The notes under the pieces: model-generated
The model's database searches: none
Told to the model about the DNA's origin: nothing
Seen by the model: only the letters and a program-made list of their open reading frames with translations
Made by a program: the position numbers and the translations under genes
Source of the DNA: an uncultured Pelagibacteraceae bacterium
GTDB lineage: Bacteria > Pseudomonadota > Alphaproteobacteria > Pelagibacterales > Pelagibacteraceae
NCBI GenBank assembly: GCA_902538525.1
Contig: CACBFA010000003.1
Span: 1 to 57,829, forward strand
Direction: 5' to 3'
DNA length: 57,829 nucleotides
In this document: positions 9,503 through 17,432 of the stretch, one piece after another
How the letters are laid out: each line of letters starts with the position of its first letter
Numbering within the stretch: the stretch's first letter is position 1

Positions 9503-9554
9503 TATTCTATATATAAATCTTTAACTTTTAACAATTAAACACAATTTAAAAAAT
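9503..9554. promoter_or_regulatory. Divergent promoter region between iolD and the aldehyde dehydrogenase
   Basis: Only 52 bases separate two divergent starts, so both promoters and any operator must fit here. The stretch is almost pure A/T. It contains AACTTTTA (9523-9530) and the near-mirrored TTAAC...AATTAAAC (9521-9540). The octamer AACTTTTA is also the right half of the 16-bp palindrome ahead of the second binding-protein gene at 16417-16432, so a shared regulator is possible. Neither gene has a good Shine-Dalgarno sequence. Confidence 0.45.
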
Positions 9555-10997
9555 ATGTATAGCAATTTTGGTCAATTCATTGATGGTCAGTGGCAACAAG
9601 CAGAAAAAAAAGAAACTTATAAAGTTATCAATCCAGCAACAGAAGAAGTTTTAGGAGAAGCATCAAAAGCGTCCTCTGTTGACGTTCAAAAAGCATTAAA
9701 ATCAGCAGAGAAAGGACTCGAAACTTGGAAAAATACCACTCCATGGCAAAGGTCTTATGTAATAAGAAAAATTGCAGATTTGATGCGTGAAAGAAAAGAT
9801 GTATTAGCTAAATGGCTTACACTTGAAGTTGGAAAACCTCTTAAAGAAGCAATTGGAGAAGTTGGTGGTGGAGCAGATATATTTGAATGGAATGCAGAAG
9901 AAACTAAGAGAATTTATGGTGAAACATTACAAAGTAGATTTCCAGAAACAAGAGTTCATGTTTACTATCAGCCAGTAGGTGTTGTAGCAGCACTTGTGCC
10001 ATGGAATTTTCCCATAGTTTTAGCATCTAGAAAAATTTCAACTGCACTGGCTGCTGGTTGTTCAGTTATTTGTAAACCAGATGTAATTACGCCTGGAGCA
10101 GTTATGGAACTTGTAAATATTTGTAAAGATGCTGGAGTACCTGATGGAGTAGTCAATTTATTATCTGGAGACCCGGCTGAAATATCAAATGAATTACTTG
10201 AATCAGATATAATAAAAAAAGTTTCTATAACTGGCTCAACACGTGTTGGAAAATTAATACTTAAAAAAGCTGCAGATAAAGTTCAAAGAGTTACAATGGA
10301 ATTAAGTGGTCATTCTCCATTTATAGTATTTGACGATGTTGACATGAATAAAGTTGCAGATATGGCAATAACAGCAAAATTTCGTAACAATGGTCAAGTT
10401 TGTATATCCCCAAATAGGTTTTACATTCAAGAAACAAGAAAAGAAGAATTTATAAATGCTTTCGTAGATAGAGCAAAAAAATTAAAAATTGGAAATGGTA
10501 TGGATGAAGGTACTGACTTAGGACCTTTAACAACAGCAAAACGTTTGGAGGATATTGAAAAATTAGTTGAAACGACAAAGAGTGAAGGCGCAAAAGTTGT
10601 TTTAGGTGGGGGTAGACCTTCAGGATTTAATAAAGGTTATTATTTTGAACCAACCGTATTTGATGATGTGCAGGATAATTTTACAATTATGAAAGAAGAA
10701 CCTTTTGGTCCCTTAGTGCCTGTTTTAACTTTCAAGGATTTTGACGAAGTAGTAGAGAGAGCAAATAATAATGACCTGGGACTTTGTAGCTATTTATATA
10801 CAAACTCAATGGACAAAGCTAATAGAGCATCAGAGATGATGGAAACCGGTTGTGTAGCAGTAAATACAGCTGCAGTTGCAGTTGCTGAGGCTCCATTTGG
10901 TGGAATAAAACAAACCGGTTATGGTCGTGAAGGTGGATCTATGGCTATAAAAGATTACCTTAATATAAAGTATACCCATATGGGTCTAAAAACCTGA
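9555..10997 (+). CDS. NAD(P)-dependent aldehyde dehydrogenase
   Basis: A 480-residue aldehyde dehydrogenase of the succinate-semialdehyde/lactaldehyde type, oxidising an aldehyde to its acid in the cytosol. Visible landmarks are PWNFPIVLASRK with ICKPD for cofactor binding (about residues 154-180), ITGSTRVGK, VTMELSGHSP with the general-base Glu, NNGQVCISPNRF with the catalytic Cys near 287, and EEPFGPLVPV. It does not have the methylmalonate-semialdehyde dehydrogenase context of IolA. An HpcH/HpaI aldolase follows after four bases, and such aldolases release aldehydes, so lactaldehyde or a related aldehyde is the likely substrate. That is an inference from context. Confidence 0.88.
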   Translation: MYSNFGQFIDGQWQQAEKKETYKVINPATEEVLGEASKASSVDVQKALKSAEKGLETWKNTTPWQRSYVIRKIADLMRERKDVLAKWLTLEVGKPLKEAIGEVGGGADIFEWNAEETKRIYGETLQSRFPETRVHVYYQPVGVVAALVPWNFPIVLASRKISTALAAGCSVICKPDVITPGAVMELVNICKDAGVPDGVVNLLSGDPAEISNELLESDIIKKVSITGSTRVGKLILKKAADKVQRVTMELSGHSPFIVFDDVDMNKVADMAITAKFRNNGQVCISPNRFYIQETRKEEFINAFVDRAKKLKIGNGMDEGTDLGPLTTAKRLEDIEKLVETTKSEGAKVVLGGGRPSGFNKGYYFEPTVFDDVQDNFTIMKEEPFGPLVPVLTFKDFDEVVERANNNDLGLCSYLYTNSMDKANRASEMMETGCVAVNTAAVAVAEAPFGGIKQTGYGREGGSMAIKDYLNIKYTHMGLKT

Positions 10998-11001
10998 GTA
11001 A

Positions 11002-11793
11002 ATGAGAAAAAATAAAGCCAAACAAATTATTAAAAATGGCAAAGCTGTAATCAATGGTTGGTTACAAATTCCAAGTACTGTTTCGGCAGAAACAATGGCT
11101 CAACAAGGATGGGACTCATTAACAATTGATATGCAACATGGGCTTATTGATTACACGAATGCAATGCCAATGATGCAAGTGATTTCAGCGACAGAAGTCG
11201 TGCCTTTGGCAAGAGTTAATTGGAATGAACCTGGTCAAATTATGAAAATTTTAGATGCTGGATGTTATGGAATCATTTGCCCAATGGTGAGTAATCGAAA
11301 AGAAGCAGAAAGATTTGTTCAAGCATGTAAATATCCACCAGATGGATATAGAAGTTTCGGTCCAATGAGAGGGTTAATCTATGGAGGACCTGATTATGGA
11401 GATCATGCAAACGATGAAATATTAAAAATGGCTATGATTGAAACTAAAGAAGCTTTAGAAAATCTTGATGAAATTATGAGTACCCCGGGCCTTGATGGTA
11501 TCTATATAGGGCCTGCTGATTTAAGTTTGGCTATTGGAGAAAAGCCTGGTTTTGACAAAGGTGAAGATACTAAAGCTTATTCAGAAATACTTAAAATATT
11601 AGAGCATGCAAAAAAAAACAATATATTTGCTGGAATTCATAATGGAAGCACTGACTATGCAAAAAAAATGATTGAAAAAGGTTTTCAATTTGTAACAGTT
11701 GGAGCAGACTCCAGATTTATAAGTGCGGGTGCAAAAAATACAGTTGAAAATTTAAAAGGCACAGTGAAATCAGAATTATCTAAAGCCTATTAA
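11002..11793 (+). CDS. HpcH/HpaI family aldolase (2-keto-3-deoxy acid aldolase)
   Basis: A 263-residue class II pyruvate aldolase of the HpcH/HpaI family that cleaves a 2-keto-3-deoxy sugar acid to pyruvate plus an aldehyde. The catalytic His is in DMQHGLIDY (about residue 46), Arg in PLARVNW, the first metal Glu in MIETKEAL and the metal Asp in GIYIGPADLSLA. These are the known active-site residues of HpaI/RhmA. It is translationally close to the aldehyde dehydrogenase upstream. With the rhamnonate-dehydratase-like gene at the window start it could complete a dehydratase-aldolase-aldehyde dehydrogenase route to pyruvate and lactate. Confidence 0.87.
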   Translation: MRKNKAKQIIKNGKAVINGWLQIPSTVSAETMAQQGWDSLTIDMQHGLIDYTNAMPMMQVISATEVVPLARVNWNEPGQIMKILDAGCYGIICPMVSNRKEAERFVQACKYPPDGYRSFGPMRGLIYGGPDYGDHANDEILKMAMIETKEALENLDEIMSTPGLDGIYIGPADLSLAIGEKPGFDKGEDTKAYSEILKILEHAKKNNIFAGIHNGSTDYAKKMIEKGFQFVTVGADSRFISAGAKNTVENLKGTVKSELSKAY

Positions 11794-11817
11794 TAAATAA
11801 AGTATAAACTTTTACGA

Positions 11818-12777
11818 ATGAAAAAAATCTTAATAATAGGATCGATACATAATCACGGTATTGATTTACTAAAAGTAAATAAAAATTTTGAATTTGAAGT
11901 TGTAGACAATACAGATACAGAATTTTTGAAAGATAAAATAAAAGACTGTGATGCAATAAGTATTAGAACATCTAAATTGTCAAAAGAAATCATAGACTCG
12001 GCTAAGAATTTAAAAGTGATATCTAGACATGGTGTAGGCTATGACAACATAGATCTTGAAGCAACCAAGCAAAACAATATCACATTAGCAATAACAGCTA
12101 CAGCAAATGCTCAAGCTGTAGCAGAACATGTTTTATTCATGCTATTCAGCATCGCAAAAAGAAATAATATGTACAACGAGACTGTAAAAACTGGAAAGTT
12201 CAGCGATAGAACTAAACTTCCTAAAACAATTGAGTTATGGAATAAAAGTATCTTAATTGCAGGTTTTGGTCGTATTGGAAAATGCTTACTTAAAAAATGT
12301 AAGGGTTTAGAAATGAACATTTTTGTTTATGATCCTTTTGTCAGCGAAGAGGAAATTAAAAAAGTTGGTGGCACTAAAATTAATGATTTAAATGAGAGTT
12401 TAAATAAAATGGATGCAATTTCAATTCATATGCCTTTAAACGAAAATACAAAACATTTAATCAATTATGAAATGATAAAAAAAATGAAAAAAAATTGTAT
12501 TTTAATTAATGCTGCAAGAGGTGGTATTATTAATGAGGAAGATCTTAATAAGGCTTTAAATGAAAATTTAATTTTTGGTGCAGGGCTTGATGTTTTTGAA
12601 AAGGAGCCTCCATCTTTAGATAATCCATTGCTAAAAAATGAAAAAGCATTTTTAAGCCCTCATTCAGCGGTATTTACCGAAGAATGTTTGTCTAGAATGG
12701 GTATTGAAACAGTCCAAAATATTATTGATTTTTTTGATAATAAATTGGAAAAGTCAAAAATAGTAAAAATCTCATGA
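11818..12777 (+). CDS. 2-hydroxyacid dehydrogenase (SerA-like, short form)
   Basis: A 319-residue D-2-hydroxyacid dehydrogenase. The NAD fingerprint is IAGFGRIGKCLLKK (about residue 147). The catalytic Arg is in NAARGGIINEEDL, Glu in GLDVFEKEPP and His in SPHSAVFTEE. It resembles phosphoglycerate dehydrogenase but stops before any ACT or regulatory domain. It follows the aldolase by 24 bases and overlaps the next gene by four bases (ATGA). As part of the sugar-acid operon it probably reduces or oxidises a pathway hydroxy acid; a role in serine synthesis is less likely but not excluded. Confidence 0.83.
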   Translation: MKKILIIGSIHNHGIDLLKVNKNFEFEVVDNTDTEFLKDKIKDCDAISIRTSKLSKEIIDSAKNLKVISRHGVGYDNIDLEATKQNNITLAITATANAQAVAEHVLFMLFSIAKRNNMYNETVKTGKFSDRTKLPKTIELWNKSILIAGFGRIGKCLLKKCKGLEMNIFVYDPFVSEEEIKKVGGTKINDLNESLNKMDAISIHMPLNENTKHLINYEMIKKMKKNCILINAARGGIINEEDLNKALNENLIFGAGLDVFEKEPPSLDNPLLKNEKAFLSPHSAVFTEECLSRMGIETVQNIIDFFDNKLEKSKIVKIS

Positions 12778-13274
12778 GCTTAAAATTAAAAAATTTTGGA
12801 TTGTTAGAGTTTATTATCATTATATCAGCTGTTTATGTTGTAGGAATGTTGATATGGACAGCGAGTACAAGGCCTGAAGTTGAAGCTCGTGCAAATTTAG
12901 TAAAAGAAAATCATAAAAAAGTTGTCGATTTTATTAATGGCGAAATTAATAATTGTGGAAATAATGATGAAGGGAAGATAACAGTTTGGGGTGATCCATG
13001 TAATGCTGAATGGATAGCTGAAAAGGTTGTTAATCACATAAATGATAATCTTAAAATTGAAAATCCATTTTCAGATGACAATAAAGTTAAAACAGACCCT
13101 GACCCGAGAATAAAAGCAGAAGGAAAAGCTGGTCAGTCAGTAGAAATGGGTGTTATTTTTATAATGTCATCAAATTTTCTAGCAGAACCAGGATCAGAAT
13201 GGATTGTTGGTACTTGTTTTAAATCTCCATGTGTGGCTGCTGGTAATAATGAATTAACTTCTTTATATAGATAG
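12774..13274 (+). CDS. Pilin-like single-span protein of unknown function
   Basis: A 166-residue protein with one hydrophobic helix at residues 8-28 and a polar remainder. The N-terminus KLKN-FGLLEF followed by a hydrophobic run looks like a type IV prepilin. Cutting between Asn7 and Phe8 would give Phe at +1 and Glu at +5, as in class III signal peptides, although the usual Gly at -1 is Asn here. Four cysteines (61, 76, 148, 153) could form the disulfides common in pilins. It overlaps the 2-hydroxyacid dehydrogenase stop by four bases, so it is translated in that operon, which is odd for a pilin. I do not recognise a named family. Confidence 0.65.
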   Translation: MSLKLKNFGLLEFIIIISAVYVVGMLIWTASTRPEVEARANLVKENHKKVVDFINGEINNCGNNDEGKITVWGDPCNAEWIAEKVVNHINDNLKIENPFSDDNKVKTDPDPRIKAEGKAGQSVEMGVIFIMSSNFLAEPGSEWIVGTCFKSPCVAAGNNELTSLYR

Positions 13275-14177
13275 CTAATTATTTTCAATTTCTAAATTTG
13301 CACTTTTTAAAGTTTCAATTAGATATTTGTATCCAATTTTAGCATATTCAAAAGGATTTGCCTTTGCTGGATCTTGCTCCGCTTCTACAACTAACCATCC
13401 AGAATAATTTTGTTGTTTTAACAGTTCAAAAAAAGGTTTGTAATCAATGCAACCATCTCCAGGAACAGTGAAGGCTCCCTCCAAAAAAGCCTGTCTAAAA
13501 CTATAATCGTGATTTAACGAATTATCTAAAACATTTTTTCTCATATCTTTGCAATGTATATGAATTATTCTTTCTTTAAATTCTTTATAAATTTTCAAAC
13601 TATCTCCTTTTGCAAATAACATGTGTCCAGTATCTAAAGTTAGTTTGACACTACCATCTGTGTTTTCTAATAATCTTCTTGTATCTTCTTCACTTTCAAT
13701 GCAAGTTCCCATATGATGATGGTAAGCAAGAGGCATGTCTTGATCTTCTAGATATTTTCCCATTTCTGAAATTTTTTTATAATATTTTTTAGACTCTTCT
13801 AAATCCATTCTAGGTCTTTTAGACAAATTTATATTTGGATCAGCTTGAATAGAACCATAAACTTCGGCAAAAACCATGCAGGGTGCTTTACAATCTTGAA
13901 ATAGTTTCAATTGGTTTTGAATTTTTAATTTTTCCTCCTCAAAAGTATTTTTTCTTAAATTTGCTCCATACCAACCTGAGCATAATTTTAAATTATATTT
14001 ATTTAATATAGGAATTAATTCTTTTGATGTTTTTGGAAATTTTCCACCAGACTCTATTCCTTTAAATCCTGCTTCACTAGCTTCAGAAAGACATTGTTCA
14101 AGCGAAGTATCACCACCAAGCTCAGGCATGTCATCATTGCTCCAAGCTATTGGGGCTATACCTAATTTTACTGACAT
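13275..14177 (-). CDS. iolE: Inosose dehydratase (IolE)
   Basis: A 300-residue TIM-barrel protein of the sugar phosphate isomerase/epimerase (AP endonuclease 2) family. The opening LGIAPIAWSNDDMPELGGDT and the nearby GGKFPKTS match IolE, 2-keto-myo-inositol dehydratase, the second step of inositol breakdown. Putative metal ligands are Glu in VFAEVYG, Asp in TLDTGHMLFA, His in HIHCKD and Glu in VVEAEQDP. It stands alone on the minus strand. It abuts the pilin-like gene stop to stop and lies back to back with a Gfo/Idh/MocA gene over 26 bases. Its product is the substrate of IolD. Confidence 0.9.
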   Translation of the reverse strand: MSVKLGIAPIAWSNDDMPELGGDTSLEQCLSEASEAGFKGIESGGKFPKTSKELIPILNKYNLKLCSGWYGANLRKNTFEEEKLKIQNQLKLFQDCKAPCMVFAEVYGSIQADPNINLSKRPRMDLEESKKYYKKISEMGKYLEDQDMPLAYHHHMGTCIESEEDTRRLLENTDGSVKLTLDTGHMLFAKGDSLKIYKEFKERIIHIHCKDMRKNVLDNSLNHDYSFRQAFLEGAFTVPGDGCIDYKPFFELLKQQNYSGWLVVEAEQDPAKANPFEYAKIGYKYLIETLKSANLEIENN

Positions 14178-14203
14178 AAATAATAGTTTTGTTATGATAT
14201 TAG

Positions 14204-15349
14204 ATGCTTCAAAAAATTAAACCTAAAAAATTTAAACTTGGAATTGTTGGAGGAGGACCTGGATCTTGGATCGGACATGTTCATAGGATTTCATCTAGAT
14301 ATGATGACAAATACGAAATCGTTGCAGGGGTATTTTCTAGAAGTGTTGATAAATCTAGGAAATTTGGACAAAGTATAGGCTTAGATAAATCGAGATGTTA
14401 TTCAAATTACAAGGAGATGTCTGAAAAAGAAGCGAAAAGAAAAGATGGTATTAATGTTGTAGCAATAATGACTCCACCATCAAGTCATCAAATTATTGCA
14501 GAGAATTTTATAAAAAAAAATATACATGTAATTTCAGACAAACCATTTGCTGGAAATCTTGAGCAGGGAAAAAAACTATATAAAGCGATTAAAAATAACA
14601 AAAAAATTAAATATGCGCTGACTCACAACTATTCATCTTATCCAATGGTAAGAGAAGCAAAAAATTTAGTGGAAAAAGGAAAAATTGGAAAAGTTGAATA
14701 TATCAATGTTGAATATATTCAGGATTGGACAGATGGTAATAAAATTTCAAAAAAAAATTCAAAAAAGGTTTTTAAATGGAAAGTTGATAAAAAAATTGTT
14801 GGTGTATCAGCGGTTCTCAATGAAATAGGATCACACGCATATCATCTAGCAATTTATATTACAGGCCTTAAAGGAGAAAAACTGATTGCCGATGTAAGTA
14901 AATATTCGAAGGACGTTAATATGGATAATAACGCACAGGTTTTTGTTAATTTTAATAATGGTGCTAAAGGAATTGTATGGACATGTGTAACAGCTAAAGG
15001 TGGTGTTTATGGTTTAAGAATTAGAGTATATGGTTCTAAAGGAAGTTTAGAATGGGTTCAAAATGATCCAAATTATCTAAAATTTAATCCAAGCAAAGGA
15101 GCAGTAAAATTTTTAGAAAGAGGATATACAAAGGCAAATTTTTCAAAAAAATTTTCTAGAGTAAAATTTGGTCACCCTGAAGGATATTTAGATGCTTTTG
15201 CAAATATATATAAGGAATTTGCTGAATATTTAAAAACAAATACAAAAAAAAGATTTTATTTTCCAAACGAAGAAGAGGGTTTGGAGACTGTTAAATTCAT
15301 TGATGCATGCAAGAAATCATCATTAAAAAAACAATGGGTAAAAATTTAA
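14204..15349 (+). CDS. Gfo/Idh/MocA family oxidoreductase in the iol cluster
   Basis: A 381-residue NAD(P)-dependent dehydrogenase. The Rossmann motif is LGIVGGGPGSWIGHVH and the catalytic-lysine motif reads ISDKPFAG rather than EKP. The second domain has NEIGSHAYHLAIYITG with a probable catalytic His, and VYGSKGSLEWVQ. Proteins of this subtype often accompany IolE and IolG in alphaproteobacteria, where they are thought to oxidise another inositol isomer or a derivative; that is recalled context, not proof. It starts 26 bases from the divergent iolE and its end overlaps the iolG-like gene. Confidence 0.82.
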   Translation: MLQKIKPKKFKLGIVGGGPGSWIGHVHRISSRYDDKYEIVAGVFSRSVDKSRKFGQSIGLDKSRCYSNYKEMSEKEAKRKDGINVVAIMTPPSSHQIIAENFIKKNIHVISDKPFAGNLEQGKKLYKAIKNNKKIKYALTHNYSSYPMVREAKNLVEKGKIGKVEYINVEYIQDWTDGNKISKKNSKKVFKWKVDKKIVGVSAVLNEIGSHAYHLAIYITGLKGEKLIADVSKYSKDVNMDNNAQVFVNFNNGAKGIVWTCVTAKGGVYGLRIRVYGSKGSLEWVQNDPNYLKFNPSKGAVKFLERGYTKANFSKKFSRVKFGHPEGYLDAFANIYKEFAEYLKTNTKKRFYFPNEEEGLETVKFIDACKKSSLKKQWVKI

Positions 15350-16347
15350 TTAACGTAGCATTATTCGGTTTGGGAAGAATAGGACTAATGCATGCAAATA
15401 ATTTAATAAATAATAAGAATTTTAATCTTAAATATATTTTTGATGTTAATAGAAAACTTGCAAAAAAAGTTTCAAAAAGTCTAAATTGTCAAAATATTGA
15501 AAGTCCTCAAATAGCATATAAAGATAAAAAAATTGATTGTATTTTTATCTCTTCCACTACATCAACTCATCTTAAATTTATATATGAAAGTATAAAAAGT
15601 AATAAAACAGTATTTTGTGAAAAACCTTTAGATTTAAATTTAAAAAAAATTCAAAATTACGAAAAAAAAATAAATAAATTTAATCATAAAATTCAAATTG
15701 GATTTAATAGGAGATACGATCCAGGTCATAGTTCTCTAAAAAATAATTTAATAAAAGGCAAGATAGGAAAGCTAGAAAAAATTATTATTACTAGCAGAGA
15801 TCCGGCTGCTCCATCTATAAATTATTTAAAAGCCTCAGGTGGTATTTTTAAAGATATGATGATCCATGATTTCGATCTAGCAAGATATTATGCGGATAAA
15901 GATGAATTTGTTTCTATATTTGCTACAGGGAGCAATATTTCTAATAAATACTTCAATAAACTTAAAGATTTTGAGCTTGCTACGGCAATTTTGAAAACAA
16001 AAAATGGTGTTCAATGTATTATAAGTAATTCGAGACATTGTAGTTTTGGATATGATCAAAGGGTAGAGCTCTTTGGAAGCAAAGGAATGATTATTTCAGA
16101 TAATATGAAAGAAAATGAGATTAGTTTGTATTCTAATAAAAGTACAAATGCACGTTCAAGCTTTAAACATTTTTTTATAGAAAGATATGATCAGGCATAC
16201 AAAGAACAGTTAAATGATCTTTCCAAATTATTCAGATCAAATTCGAGACCTAAAAGTGGTTTTATTGATGGAAAGATTTCAATACAAATTGCTGAGAGTG
16301 CTATCCGGTCATTAAAATCAAAAAAGTTTGAAAAAATAAAATATTAA
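15334..16347 (+). CDS. iolG: myo-Inositol 2-dehydrogenase (IolG)
   Basis: A Gfo/Idh/MocA dehydrogenase oxidising myo-inositol to 2-keto-myo-inositol with NAD+. Characteristic parts are VALFGLGRIGLMHANN, FCEKPLDLN, IQIGFNRRYDPGH and GGIFKDMMIHDFDLARY, the last with the conserved Asp and His of IolG. I start it at the ATG at 15334 (337 residues), which gives a 16-base overlap with the upstream gene and puts the Rossmann strand close to the N-terminus. The ATG at 15307 would add nine unlikely residues. With iolE and iolD it gives the first three steps of the pathway. The binding protein of the second ABC importer follows. Confidence 0.88.
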   Translation: MGKNLINVALFGLGRIGLMHANNLINNKNFNLKYIFDVNRKLAKKVSKSLNCQNIESPQIAYKDKKIDCIFISSTTSTHLKFIYESIKSNKTVFCEKPLDLNLKKIQNYEKKINKFNHKIQIGFNRRYDPGHSSLKNNLIKGKIGKLEKIIITSRDPAAPSINYLKASGGIFKDMMIHDFDLARYYADKDEFVSIFATGSNISNKYFNKLKDFELATAILKTKNGVQCIISNSRHCSFGYDQRVELFGSKGMIISDNMKENEISLYSNKSTNARSSFKHFFIERYDQAYKEQLNDLSKLFRSNSRPKSGFIDGKISIQIAESAIRSLKSKKFEKIKY

Positions 16348-16350
16348 AAA

Positions 16351-16374
16351 TCAACTTAAGGTTGAATGCAACCT
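16351..16374 (+). other. Two overlapping, mutually exclusive small hairpins
   Basis: Just after iolG, TCAAC (16351-16355) can pair with GTTGA (16361-16365), and AGGTTG (16359-16364) can pair with CAACCT (16369-16374) around an AATG loop. Both use GTTG, so only one can form. No T-run follows, so this is not an ordinary terminator. It may be chance. Confidence 0.3.
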
Positions 16375-16408
16375 GCTACTTTACAATCTAAATAAATTTA
16401 TGTTAGCC

Positions 16409-16432
16409 TAAACGTTTAAAAGTTAACTTTTA
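16409..16432 (+). promoter_or_regulatory. Palindromic operator candidates before the second binding-protein gene
   Basis: Two perfect palindromes overlap by two bases: TAAACGTTTA (16409-16418) and TAAAAGTTAACTTTTA (16417-16432). The first has the central CG of LacI-family operators. They sit just upstream of a good Shine-Dalgarno (AGAGGA, 16438-16443) and the start at 16453. A repressor of the inositol/sugar genes is the obvious candidate reader, but no regulator gene lies in the island. Confidence 0.5.
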
Positions 16433-16452
16433 TTTAAGAGAGGAAATTAAAA

Positions 16453-17376
16453 ATGAAAAAAATAAAGAACTTTATATTAGCTGTTGCTGCATGGGCAATG
16501 ATGTCTGTATCAGCATTAGCAACTGATATAATTGTTGTTTCACATGGACAAGCAAATGACCCTTTTTGGTCGGTAGCTAAAAATGGAGTTGATGCTGCTT
16601 GTAAAGACATGGGTGTATCTTGCAAATACACTGCGCCTGGAACTTTTGACATGGTTGAAATGGCAAAACTAATTGATAATGCTGTATCACAAAAACCAAA
16701 AGGTATTGTTATTACTTTACCTGATGCAGCTGCATTAGGAAAATCTGTTAAAGCAGCAATAGCTGCTGGTATACCTGTAGTTTCTATGAACTCTGGTTCA
16801 GATGACTATGCATCATTAGGAATTAGTGCACACGTAGGTCAAACTGAATTTGAAGCTGGCGTTGGTGGCGGACAAAAAATGAAAGCTGCTGGAGGAAAAA
16901 AAGCTTTATGTGTTAACCACGAAGTTGGAAACGTAGCACTTGATAGAAGATGTGCAGGTTTCAAAAAAGGTTTTGGTGGATCTGTTGATATTCTTGGAAC
17001 ATCAAATGACCCAACTGAAATTCAAAAAGCTGTTGCTGCAAAATTAGGTGGTGGATATGACACTATTCTAACTTTAGGTGCTGGTTTATCTGGTGAAGCA
17101 GCACTAAAAGCTTTAGAAGCTGCTGGTAAAGTTGGAAATGTTAAATTAGGAACATTCGATATGTCACCTAATATGTTAAAAGCTGCTGCTGCTGGTAAAG
17201 TAGAGTTTTTAATTGACCAACAACAATATCTCCAAGGTTATTTGCCTATAGCTATTTTTGCTCAGTACATGAGATGGGGAACAATGCCTGCTGGTGTAGT
17301 TATGACTGGGCCTGGATTTGTTACTCCTGATAATGCTGCTAAAGTAATTAAATGGGCAGCTCAAGGTTATAGATAA
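16453..17376 (+). CDS. Periplasmic sugar/cyclitol-binding protein of the second ABC importer
   Basis: A 307-residue family-1 periplasmic binding protein. Residues 1-23 are a Sec signal peptide (KKIKN, hydrophobic stretch, SALA cleavage). The mature start TDIIVVSHGQANDPFWSVAKNG and later TLGAGLSGEAALKAL and MTGPGFVTPDNAAKV fit the simple-sugar binding branch that includes inositol- and fructose-type importers. It has its own leader with palindromes, a strong ribosome binding site and a very strong terminator directly after its stop, which predicts high mRNA level relative to the permease and ATPase. Position right after iolG makes myo-inositol the most likely ligand, by context. Confidence 0.85.
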   Translation: MKKIKNFILAVAAWAMMSVSALATDIIVVSHGQANDPFWSVAKNGVDAACKDMGVSCKYTAPGTFDMVEMAKLIDNAVSQKPKGIVITLPDAAALGKSVKAAIAAGIPVVSMNSGSDDYASLGISAHVGQTEFEAGVGGGQKMKAAGGKKALCVNHEVGNVALDRRCAGFKKGFGGSVDILGTSNDPTEIQKAVAAKLGGGYDTILTLGAGLSGEAALKALEAAGKVGNVKLGTFDMSPNMLKAAAAGKVEFLIDQQQYLQGYLPIAIFAQYMRWGTMPAGVVMTGPGFVTPDNAAKVIKWAAQGYR

Positions 17377-17387
17377 AATCTATATTT

Positions 17388-17422
17388 AAGGCCTGACTAA
17401 ATTTAATAGTCAGGCCTTTTTT
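17388..17422 (+). terminator. Strong intrinsic terminator between binding-protein and permease genes
   Basis: A perfect 12-bp stem pairs AAGGCCTGACTA (17388-17399) with TAGTCAGGCCTT (17407-17418). The loop has seven bases and the T-run spans 17417-17422. It lies 12 bases after the binding-protein stop and 10 before the permease start. It is the most stable hairpin I found in the window and should stop most transcripts before the transporter membrane genes. Confidence 0.93.
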
Positions 17423-17432
17423 CAAAATTTGA

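Noticed and set aside
15307..15333. The upstream ATG of iolG
   Set aside because: It would add MQEIIIKKT before the Rossmann motif and enlarge the overlap with the upstream gene. The ATG at 15334 gives a normal N-terminus.
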